Positions 55,827-64,000 of a DNA stretch of 64,000 nt are shown here, piece by piece. The first letter of the stretch is position 1; each line of letters opens with the position of its first letter. The position numbers and the translations under genes are program-made. The DNA comes from Prostheceraeus crozeri (lineage: Eukaryota; Platyhelminthes; Polycladida; Euryleptidae): positions 682,001-746,000 of the forward strand of contig CAJQUW010000932.1 of the NCBI GenBank assembly GCA_907163375.1, in the 5' to 3' direction. Under the pieces are notes generated by a model, which searched no databases, was not told the origin of the DNA, and saw only the letters and a list, made by a program, of their open reading frames with translations.

Positions 55827-56242
55827 TTATTCAATTCTAACATAATATCAAGAAATGGTACTCCTTCCTGTAATTTCAATAAAACATAAAGACATAGTTG
55901 ACCACAATAAGTAGTTCCTGGTTTTTGAATTTGAAACGTATTGTATGTTCCATTTCCAAGTAATTCTTTGACTTCATTTGTAGGGGGAAGTCCATAAGAG
56001 TCGAACCAATAGTTTTCTACACTAGCATTCTTTCTCCCCGCAGACCAATGTACTCCTTTTTGATCTGATGTGTGAAGATTTGTTATGAAATTTATAGATG
56101 GCTTATTTTTTCGGAATTGTAATTCGTCTCTCATTAGGATATGAAAATTCTTTATTCCTAATTGATTTGCGATCTTATTTAAATCGAAATTTGACGTGGT
56201 TTGCTTGCCGTATTGTTTTAAGAAATCATTTATGTTGCTCAT
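55817..56242 (-). CDS. Polinton C adenain-like cysteine protease
   Basis: A 141-residue maturation protease. The catalytic order is visible: His65 in GVHW, Asp81 in YWFDSYG and Cys113 in TTYCGQLC. Length and spacing match Polinton proteases. It converges on the integrase gene and is the only minus-strand virion gene in this part of the element. A distant relative of the Polinton B protease (9156-9617). The frame is open throughout. Confidence 0.87.
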   Translation of the reverse strand: MSNINDFLKQYGKQTTSNFDLNKIANQLGIKNFHILMRDELQFRKNKPSINFITNLHTSDQKGVHWSAGRKNASVENYWFDSYGLPPTNEVKELLGNGTYNTFQIQKPGTTYCGQLCLYVLLKLQEGVPFLDIMLELNKGI

Positions 56243-56446
56243 TTTAAATGGAATAAAATGTATTGTTTAACAATGTTCCATTTTATTTTTATGAACTCTC
56301 ATTAAGAGGATATTGATTTTTTTATCTGTATTAAGACAATAGCAACATCTGTTACCACATTTCTCAAACCGCATGATTGTTTTAGGCGATCATACGGGTT
56401 GTACATTCATAACATAGCGTTAATAACATAAAAGCAATATATTAAT

Positions 56447-57040
56447 TCATTCTCTGCTTTTAGGGAATATTCTATTGTTATAGCAATCATTCAATACAAT
56501 ATCGCAGTATCGACAGTCGAGACCGATTGTCAAGCCAAAACCAGAAAAGTTATGGTTCTGGTTTTGCAAATGGATTTGGATCTGGTTAGAGTTGTGATAC
56601 TGCAATTTCCCCATTGGCATACAAGCACATTTAATCATACCCGTCATGTCATGCCCGTATGTTGTCAAGCAAACTTCATTCACCTACAATGCCGCTTTGC
56701 TTAGATCACCATTAATAATTTTCACTTACTATTTAAACACACACACAATTCATAAAACGTGACACATTACAATCTTAGTTTAAATTTTATCGTCACAATG
56801 GTCGGATCTACTGAAAGATCTGTTCGATTGGAGACAAAGCGGAGAAGAATTCAGAAGTTAACAAGGGAAATCATACATCTACAAGCACGAAGTAAAATAT
56901 TCTTACACTTGGATATAGGAAGAATTTTTGAATGGATCGGAGACTCGCACATAAATTATACAATTGATAAGAAAATATTAAACTTAATTGAACAACGACA
57001 GAAAGTAATATTTTCTTTAAATAGAACCTTATCACAATAA
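56447..57040. other. Unassigned stretch between protease and right terminal repeat of Polinton C
   Basis: Two modest frames are open: 56447-56683 (-, 78 aa, with CACMPMG and DCRYCDIV Cys pairs) and 56759-57040 (+, 93 aa, basic and helical, RLETKRRRIQKLTREI). Neither has a counterpart elsewhere in the window, and neither resembles a family I know. The GC content is a little higher than in the rest of the element. The + frame is the more plausible gene. Confidence 0.35.
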
Positions 57041-57189
57041 CGGGACGATCAAATTATTGAACAATCAACAACATCATCGAACAACGTCGATACAACAGCG
57101 CCGCCAACAAGCGCAACAACATTAAGTGAAAGTGTTAATGTTATTAGTTAGTACTAGTGAACATCCTTCATCGCTTGTTCATAACATTA

Positions 57190-58040
57190 TTTCTTTTCAT
57201 ATACCTAACTCTATCTTTATGTTTTTTTTGTTCATTTCATATGATAACGAAGGATATATTTTTGAAGTTTCTTCCATTTTCGTCGTCGCCGCCCCCGTCG
57301 AGGTTTCTTCCATTTTCGTCCCCGTTGAGGTTTCTTCCACTTTTGTTTCTTCCATTTTTAAAGAAATATTTTTAGACACATAATTTTAGATAACTCATAT
57401 ATTAAGAACCTGAAAAATGGATAAAATTCATGAATTTAGACGTTTTTAAAAATACCAATTTTTTTGATGTTGTGTCTTGGAACGGTCATGATTTTGAGGA
57501 GAAAATAATCATAATCACAAATTTAAGATTCTTAACTTTTATGATTTTTCGGTGTCCTGGAACGGTCATGATTTTGTGGATAAAAATAATCATAATCTCA
57601 AATTTGAGATTCTTAACTTTTATGATTTTTCGGTGTCCTGGAACGGTCATGATTTTGAGGAGAAAATAATCATAATCACAAATTTGAGATTCTTAACTTT
57701 TATGATTTTCGGTGTCCTGGAACGGTCATGATTTTCAAGGTAAAAATTGTAATTCTCAAATTTGAGATTTTGAAAAATTTGAAAAATTGGGTATTTTTAA
57801 AAACGCCTAAATTTATGAATTTAGGTCTTCATAACCTGAAAAAATGACCAAAATTCTTAAATTTTGGCGTTTTTAAAAATACCAATTTTTCAAAAAATGG
57901 TACTTTTTAAATGGACTAAATTTATGACTTTAGGTCTTAAAAACCTGAAAAATGGTTAAAATTCATAAATTTAGGCGTTTTTAAAAATACCAATTTTTCT
58001 GAATTTTTCGGTGTCCTGGAACGGTCTTCTTCCCGTTACT
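57190..58040. repeat. Polinton C right inverted terminal repeat
   Basis: Inverted partner of the left terminal repeat. It includes tandem units around GGTGTCCTGGAACGGTCATGATTT at about 57470, 57550, 57630 and 57710, palindromes such as CTCAAATTTGAG, and at its inner edge an inverted copy of the first codons of the hydrophobic-protein gene, expanded here by a KMEETSTG repeat (about 57280-57379). Confidence 0.87.
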
Positions 58041-58046
58041 ATCGAG
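58041..58046. repeat. 6-bp target duplication, right of Polinton C
   Basis: ATCGAG directly follows CCCGTTACT and matches 39929-39934. The uninterrupted target sequence can be read in the inverted Penelope arm near 59124-59134. Confidence 0.9.
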
Positions 58047-58119
58047 GGCTTAAGCTTCGGTATAAAGATGGATTCCTTGAGTCTTAAATTTGGTTCGTCG
58101 TCTGCTGTTGTTAATATCT

Positions 58120-58994
58120 TTATGTTAAATTTTTATTTTTGCATGTTATTTTGTGGTTAAAAATAGATGAGCGAGAAGTATTCAAATGCACTCTGATGCG
58201 GATATGAAGAGGGCGAATCGTACTGCCGATATAGATTTGATGACATTTATCACATTTCACTTCATACAGTATTTCTTCTGAAGCATAATTTCGGATCCTT
58301 AATAGCACACTTTTTGAGTTTACATGTATTATTTTCTCTTCGTTTCCGTAGTATATTTCCCAGTGTTTTTGTTTTTCGGGTGTCTTAGATTGATTCCTTC
58401 GCGTCTGAATATGTGTTTGATTTTATTGTCCAATTCATCATTTATGTAATCCATTTTCAAATACATTACTTCATTATTTGTCATCGTGTTACGCCGACGT
58501 TTCTTCTTGCTTTTTGAATGTCGGATAATTGTATCAGGATGGCCATTTGCCTTGAGTGTTTCGTTGAATCTGTTTTCATGTTTACGAAAGTCAATATTAA
58601 AAGTTCATCTTTGCTTGATTCTTTCTCTTTCATTCTGGATATAATCGATTTTGGATGATAGTGGTATGCTAAAGTCGTAATGTACAAATAAGTCTCTTTT
58701 CGCTTCTTTTTTGAAAAATTCGAATTTATGTTCATTTCCATGATTCATTGTGACAGTGAAGTCCAGTAAGCTGAGTGTTTTCTCGTCATTCGGGAATTCA
58801 ATTTCGAATATTATCGCGGAATGTTGGTTGTTCATGATATTTAATACTTCAGTTGCTTCCTCTCGATTTTTACGACAAAGAAGCAATCGTCAACATATCG
58901 TCTGAATAACGATATCGATGAAGGAAGTTGAAGTAATGCCCATCGTTCAATGGAATCCATGAACAGAATCGCAACGATGCCACCCATCTCCATT
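58120..58994 (-). pseudogene. Penelope-like reverse transcriptase/GIY-YIG remnant
   Basis: Minus-strand sequence shows the C-terminal half of a Penelope reverse transcriptase: MGGIVAILFMDS, then RRYVDDCFFV, an FEIEFPNDEKTLSLLDFTV thumb-like segment and HYDFSIPLSSK. The endonuclease module CHQIYIGSTIRPLHIRI follows near the 3' end. The frames are interrupted and the N-terminal half is missing. No other copy is visible in the window. Confidence 0.75.
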
Positions 58995-59272
58995 CTCGCT
59001 CATCTATTTTAACCACAAAATAACATGCAAAAATAAAAAAATTAACATAAAGATATTAACAACAGCAGACGACGAACCAAATTTAAGACTCAAGGAATCC
59101 ATCTTTATACAGAAGCTTAAGCCCTCGATAAACAGTCGAGCTGAATGTGAGGGGTCAAAAGAATTTTTGTACATGTAGTTTCTCATAATGAATTTTTGGT
59201 TGGGAGGTTGGGGGAGAGATGGGTTAGCAGCACATTTCTGCTGCCAGATATCTTTCCATTCAACGTATAATA

Positions 59273-60664
59273 CACCCGTGTGCAAAAGTCTGTTATATCA
59301 AATGAAAATACGTGAAAATCACTATATCTCACTTGTTTGTCTTTAATCATCCTAACATTGTGCAGATCGCACCAGTAATGCAGTGTCAGATTTCTGTGTC
59401 AGATTTCATTGTGTGTTGATAGAATTAATTGAATTTGAATTTGAATTACTACATTCTTATAGCGAGGAAATTCGACAGAATTTTATTGCGACGATGGAAT
59501 TGTCAACGGAAAAGTGCGCTCAGATAGTTGCATTGGTAAAGAGTGGCATGACGCAAACTGATGTGGCGACGCAGTTGAATGTTTCACAACCTGTGGTATC
59601 AATAACAATGAGACGATTCAACGAGACTGGTGGATTTGCCTCGAAGAAGAGAAGCGGTCGCCCAAAATGCACGACAATGCAGACTGACATCCGACGATGT
59701 GTCATACTCAATCCCTCTACGACATCATCTCAGATAGTTTTGCAGCTACCACCTTCACGTCGCATTAGCAGCAGCACTGTCAGACGTCGTTTATCGAAAC
59801 AGTTTGGACTACGAGCTTACAGACCTGCTAAGAAGCCTCTCCTGAGTAAGAAAAATATCCAAGACAGACTGATGTTTCGCCGAAAATTTGAATCTTACAC
59901 TGCAGAACAGTGGAGCAAAGTGTTATTCAGTGATGAAACAAACGTGTATCTGTTCCATTCAACAGCACCGTATGTTCGACGACCTCCATCGGAGAGGTAC
60001 AACAAGCGATATTGCGTACGAACTGTGAAACATCCTGGATACTGCATGGTATGGGCCTCTTTCTCTGCTCGTGGTCGTGGAAATCTTTACTTCCTACCAC
60101 AGAACACGACCATGAACGGCAAAACGTATTTGAATATGTTGAAAGAAAAATTGGAGCCCATGATGAATATTCACCAATGCGACTTGCTTCAACATGATGG
60201 TGCACCATGCCATCGTTCAAAGATTGTCAAAGATTGGCTTCAACAGAAAGACATTCCCGTTCTCGGACCTTGGCCCGGTCAGAGTCCGGATCTCAATCCC
60301 ATCGAGAACCTCTTCAGTGTAATGAAATCAAAAGTAAGCAAAATGAAGTCATCGAATCTCACTGAACTTCGACAGAACATTACTCGTGTATGGTGTCAAG
60401 AAATAACACCAGAATTGTGTTCCCGTCTCATTGATTCAATGCCCCATCGCATTCGCGCTGTATTGGATAATCGCGGTCACCCAACCAGATTTTGATATTA
60501 TGGTCCTAACTTCGACTTCTTGAGTGTTTCATAGGAAAATAAAAATCAATGTGGAGATAATTCGTTTTACCTTCGTATATGAGTAAGATTTCTGAGGGCT
60601 ATAGATAAAATTAAAGGAAATTTAGTTTAAAAAAGTTAATATAACAGATTTTTGCACACGGGTG
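59273..60664 (+). mobile_element. Tc1/mariner transposon (complete)
   Basis: A 1,392-bp element bounded by CACCCGTGTGCAAAA...TTTTGCACACGGGTG, with TA on both sides (59271-59272 and 60665-60666). Terminal inverted repeats are about 27-30 bp with few mismatches. It holds one uninterrupted transposase gene. It is inserted in the right arm of the Penelope-like element. The left arm has no insertion at the matching place and serves as the empty site. Confidence 0.93.
59494..60495 (+). CDS. Tc1/mariner-type transposase
   Basis: A 333-residue protein from MELSTEKCAQIV, chosen because an HTH begins right after it. An upstream in-frame Met at 59383 would add 37 residues with no domain. Paired N-terminal helix-turn-helix domains (SGMTQTDVATQLNVSQPVVS; SSSTVRRRLSKQFGL) are separated by a GRPK AT-hook-like motif. 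The DDE core shows FSDE, QHDGAPCH and SPDLNPIE. There are 35 residues between the second Asp and the Glu, suggesting a DD35E-type branch. It would cut and paste the element at TA sites. The frame is intact. Confidence 0.93.
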   Translation: MELSTEKCAQIVALVKSGMTQTDVATQLNVSQPVVSITMRRFNETGGFASKKRSGRPKCTTMQTDIRRCVILNPSTTSSQIVLQLPPSRRISSSTVRRRLSKQFGLRAYRPAKKPLLSKKNIQDRLMFRRKFESYTAEQWSKVLFSDETNVYLFHSTAPYVRRPPSERYNKRYCVRTVKHPGYCMVWASFSARGRGNLYFLPQNTTMNGKTYLNMLKEKLEPMMNIHQCDLLQHDGAPCHRSKIVKDWLQQKDIPVLGPWPGQSPDLNPIENLFSVMKSKVSKMKSSNLTELRQNITRVWCQEITPELCSRLIDSMPHRIRAVLDNRGHPTRF

Positions 60665-60860
60665 TAGATATCATTTATAAGTCTATACAGTGTTAATTCT
60701 ATGATTCTCTACATCAAATTTTAAATCATTTGTATTTACCATGAATTCTTTTCTTGATAATGGCTATGATGTAATAGTCGAAATATATTGATCAACCTTT
60801 TATACGATTTTATAATAATAAACTTGACTTTCTTTCAAAACAAAATTTTTAATTTTGTAG

Positions 60861-61192
60861 TTTTGAAAGCACAATTCCTCAAATTCAATGTTTCCCATCC
60901 TGGAAATATTATGCTCACTAGAGTCTTTCAACAAGAAGCGTTTTCATGTGCCGACAGAGCGAAGCATCAAGACAAACTTTTCCGTGTTATGTGAAGAATG
61001 ATAGGAGCCAATGAGTGTTTGTTGTAGCATGACTTCATATTTGCAGACTTGTTCAACAGTGTTAACCATAGATTTTTGAGAGCACTTTCAAAAAAGAGAC
61101 CATTGTCATTGACTGATGGCCACAATTATTGTTAAATGTAAGCTACATTATGGGTGTGTTAAAATGATCGATAGAGTCTACAAAAATATCGA
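60861..61192. other. Non-coding flank right of the Penelope-like element
   Basis: No gene or clear repeat seen in about 330 bp. Confidence 0.4.
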
Positions 61193-63543
61193 TAGTGGTC
61201 TGGCCAGCTGCGAAAATCTGCGAAAATGTTTAAAAAAATGAACTCGCTGCGAAAAAAATTGACTAGGTCCTGCGAAAAATTGAACCTTGTAATTCTCACA
61301 ATGAACCTATGTTGTCGAATAGAATAAACACTGGTCTACAGGATGGAAAAGGCAAACTAATAACAACTAATTAGCATGTTATTCATTATGTTATCATTTA
61401 GTTAAAATTTCATATTTTTCACAACGTCCTACATCTTGCAACAGGTTCAGTAAAATAGAAGAATTGTAGCAGTAGTTCCTAGCATCTACTGAGTTACTGT
61501 GGATGTTGTAACCGCATACGAAATCTCAAAGCCATGTTTAGAAAGTTGCCGATAGTTCTATTAAAGAATGATAACCGACTTGATTTCAAATAATTTTTCA
61601 ATTGATGTATAGACGAAACAAATGAAATTGAAATTAATATGAGTATTGTTGTCGGATATATGCATTGAAATTCATTTTGTACAGTCGCTCGATACCTGAA
61701 ATTCTGAACACAACTGGAGTCATTTGAAGCGCTCGACATTCACACTTCACATAAGATTTACTCATTTTTGATATTCAGCTAACGATGCAACGGCCCTGAT
61801 GGATGCAGAAAACACAATGTCTAGTCTTGTGTTATCAGTTACATTGCCATTAAGTTGTCCAAAGTATCCTCGAACAGCTGGTGGTTTTGAAGATCATCCG
61901 AGAAGATCAAATCAAGCGATGAGTGATGTTAAATGAATGCACTGTCATCTTACAAACGGTTCTTACCTTCCATTCAGAAAATTTGAAAGCGCATTCTAAA
62001 GACGTGGATGCTGCAAAAAAATGTACCCCATTTTATACCATATAGGCAGAAAATTTCATAGCTGGCCATGGAAAATAGACTGTTGTGGAATTTTCTGTTA
62101 AATGATGCAAAGGCCATAAAAATAAAATGTCCGAATCCCGAGACATCTGTTTTGGATCAACACAGTGTGTGAGCGCTGACCTAGCTGCTGACAATCAGTT
62201 CTGCCACACGTTGCCAACCACAGACAGTCTTCGTAAAAAGGTACCGTTGGCCAAGCGGCATTCCAAGGCCTGTTTGAAAGAACAAGAGGAGATAGATGAC
62301 CATCAGAAAAATTGAAAGCAGTTACAGCAAAAAAAGGAAATTAACTCTGTGACAATAAATTCGATGCTTCAGAACACTAAGAGATAAAAGATAGAGACAT
62401 CGGACAAAAAGAAACACACGAGGGAATGGAAAGCATTAAAATGATGTAGAACTATCGAGCCGGAGTTGGTAATATTGCAGGAAAGCACATTTCGTTCTGC
62501 TCGAATTAGATTCATTGGCAGACAAGTTTTCGACGTAAGACCTTCGTCTGTTCCAGAAATAATGTGATCATAAGATTAATTCGGCTACCAATTATTCCTG
62601 CAATTTCCTGCAAACAGATGTCAAAATTTGATGCTTGTGTAGTCGCCACTGATCGACTTCAGTTCCTCCACGTGCCGAGAAATTTGGGGTGTGCCCATAC
62701 CCTCGAGCTCGATGCATTCCGAGACGGAGAGAATTGATGGGAAATATCAGTGCAATATTAGTGGAAGACCAAGCAAGACATCTGCGTGAGGAGCAGGAGG
62801 AGTCAATGGAAAGAGAATATCATACTCAGAGACATCATGCTTAAGGTTTTTATGCACAGGATTGTTGCAGCTTTGCAAGTCAAGATTTCCAAACCGCTGA
62901 ATATCTACATCATCCGTTATTTCTCTTTCGATCCGTAATTACCACTTGTTTTCTTTTGACGAGAACTTCTACTTTCTGTCAATTGCTGATTGGTTTATTT
63001 CCTTTTGTTGTGACCTTCCTTTCAGCACCTGTTATCATTTGGAGCGGATCATTGCTTAAATGAATGCAATAACAAGAATTTTTTGTTGTTGCTTTAGTTG
63101 TAAGGTTAGTGACTTATGGATATATTTGCTACATGCACATGTATACAGTGCTAGTTGATAAGATGGATTCGGCACCAAGTTTTATAATTTAGGTAGTTTA
63201 GTATTAACAAAATGGCTCCTAGGAAACAATAGATGGCGGTAGTAGCGAGTTCATGTAATCAGATATTTGCGAAAAATCTTTTGTGAGTCATCACTGACGA
63301 AACGTAGTTAATTTCGAAAAGTCTGGCTTATTACAAGAAATCACTTAGTTGCGGAAATTGCACAAGACATTTTGAAAAATCAGTTTCTCCCGACAGATAT
63401 TGGGCGTTGATCAAGTTTTGAAAAGAGCGCTGTTTTACTCTTCATAATCACGAAATATGATGCTATAATTTGCTGGCATTAGTAGGCCTGCGAAAATTTT
63501 GTAGAGCTGCGAAAAAATGGAAAAATCTCTGGCCCGACCACTG
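61193..63543. mobile_element. Possible degenerate hAT-type element
   Basis: The left edge TAGTGGTCTGGCCAG and the right edge CTGGCCCGACCACTG are imperfect inverted repeats of a CAGTGG-type hAT end. Both subterminal zones contain several copies of CTGCGAAAA. A convincing 8-bp target duplication is not found; only CGATAG occurs on both sides. The interior has short frames (61779-61936 and 62127-62315) without known motifs. Old or misassigned. Confidence 0.35.
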
Positions 63544-64000
63544 CGATAGACCCTGGAATAGACTATCCGGCAAGTGGATTGAACTATGTCTTCAGTTCCG
63601 TTTCGATTAACATGTGTTATGTTCTGACTTGATGTCTCATGAAAAGAAAGTATTTGATAAAATATTTGTTATTCTGTTTTTTATCCTACATAAACGCCAA
63701 GTGCGATTCTTAAATTTTCCCATGAGGGTTTAGAATGTCCTGATGAAAGCTAATCTGTAAGATTTTGAACGTTCACTGAGAGTGCGGACAGAGAAAGGGT
63801 ATGTCACTTAAATTGCTTTGCATCCAGTTTTTCGTTTCATGTATAGGTTGAATCCGCACGTGAGATCGCTTCCTTGCTTAACCACCTAGTAGTTAATGCC
63901 CACGCCCCACACGCTCTGATCTTTTCATTTTCAGAGGCCTAATGCGTATAGTACGTCTAATAATGTTCCAAGACCTCAAATCTGTTCTGTAAAATTGCAA
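63544..64000. other. Non-coding right edge of window
   Basis: About 450 bp with no supportable gene or repeat. Confidence 0.4.

Larger units (their letters stand above)
39935..58040. mobile_element. Polinton/Maverick C (both ends present, 18.1 kb)
   Basis: A structurally complete Polinton with AGTAATGGG...CCCGTTACT ends, inverted terminal repeats of about 0.85 kb (after removing a 1.1-kb insertion from the left one) and a perfect 6-bp target duplication. Gene order: hydrophobic protein (+), helical protein (+), penton-like (+), packaging ATPase (+), family-B polymerase (-), clamp-like candidate (-), fibre-like (+), small membrane-active protein (+), major capsid (+), small basic peptide (+), hydrophobic protein (+), PLA2-like/integrase (+), protease (-). 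It is closely related to Polinton A. It is a broken fossil with about ten breaks, yet all hallmark genes are recognisable, so it is not very old. Confidence 0.92.
39586..60860 (-). mobile_element. Penelope-like element with long inverted arms, split by Polinton C and a Tc1 element
   Basis: Outside Polinton C, the left flank (39586-39934 continuing at 58041-58172) reappears inverted at 58997-59272 plus 60667-60860. The arms are about 0.48 kb each after removing insertions. Between them (58173-58996, minus strand) lies reverse-transcriptase sequence with RRYVDDCFFV (YVDD at 58886-58897), LSLLDFTVTM and a GIY-YIG-type motif (KCDKCHQIYIGSTIRPL). Reverse transcriptase plus GIY-YIG endonuclease is diagnostic of Penelope-like elements. 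The coding part is 5'-truncated and abuts an inverted copy of its own 3' region, as is common in this class. It is older than the Polinton and Tc1 insertions it contains. Confidence 0.8.

Noticed and set aside
57126-57383. Hydrophobic + strand frame near the Polinton C right repeat
   Set aside because: It is the antisense of the duplicated start of the hydrophobic-protein gene.
61779-61936. Candidate further exon of the host EF-hand gene (good acceptor ATATTCAG, right phase, open for about 50 codons)
   Set aside because: It lies inside the putative hAT-like element, has no recognisable continuity with the protein, and one open stretch of this size is weak evidence.

Overview
The window is animal nuclear DNA, probably from a marine or other invertebrate. 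A host gene with canonical GT-AG introns lies in the middle (31.7-37.6 kb). It is surrounded by mobile DNA of several eukaryotic classes: Polinton/Maverick elements, a Penelope-like element, a complete Tc1/mariner element, hAT-type elements, a LINE tail and a tRNA-like repeat. No rRNA gene, CRISPR array or bacterial operon is visible. I cannot name the species.

Layout. (1) 1-8267: the right part of Polinton A, AT-rich, with its left end outside the window. It carries family-B DNA polymerase on +, then packaging ATPase, a penton-like minor capsid protein and two accessory proteins on -, then a terminal repeat. (2) 8268 to at least 19.9 kb, perhaps 24.5 kb: Polinton B, from a different and less AT-rich lineage. 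Polinton A sits directly against its capsid gene. B carries capsid protein, adenain-type protease, a TATA-binding-protein homologue, a pair of related small proteins, two penton-like genes and a polymerase that contains an inserted 1,082-bp hAT element. (3) 19.9-24.5 kb: a tandemly duplicated cluster of acidic and coiled-coil proteins with TATA boxes, of uncertain ownership. (4) 24.5-31.6 kb: non-coding host DNA with repeats. (5) 31.7-37.6 kb: an EF-hand/coiled-coil host gene. (6) 39.6-60.9 kb: a Penelope-like element with long inverted arms. Polinton C (39935-58040, 6-bp target duplication ATCGAG) is inserted in it, and a Tc1-type transposon (59273-60664, TA duplication) is inserted in one arm. 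(7) 60.9-64.0 kb: non-coding DNA with a possible degenerate hAT element.

Polintons A and C are close relatives in opposite orientation. Together they show the family's gene set: replication (polymerase, possibly a clamp-like partner), integration (integrase), maturation (protease), packaging (ATPase) and virion proteins (major capsid, penton, fibre-like, membrane-active and PLA2-like proteins). All three are broken fossils: A with about three breaks in the visible part, B with about five or more plus insertions, C with about ten. A and C remain very similar in sequence, so they are fairly recent. B is older or from a separate lineage.

The most unusual observations are a full two-repeat TBP homologue in Polinton B; a family of roughly 30-45-bp GC-rich double-hairpin mini-insertions scattered through Polintons A and C, with filled and empty sites; a PLA2-like domain in the same frame as the integrase core; and a fibre-like gene whose head resembles phage tail-fibre repeats.
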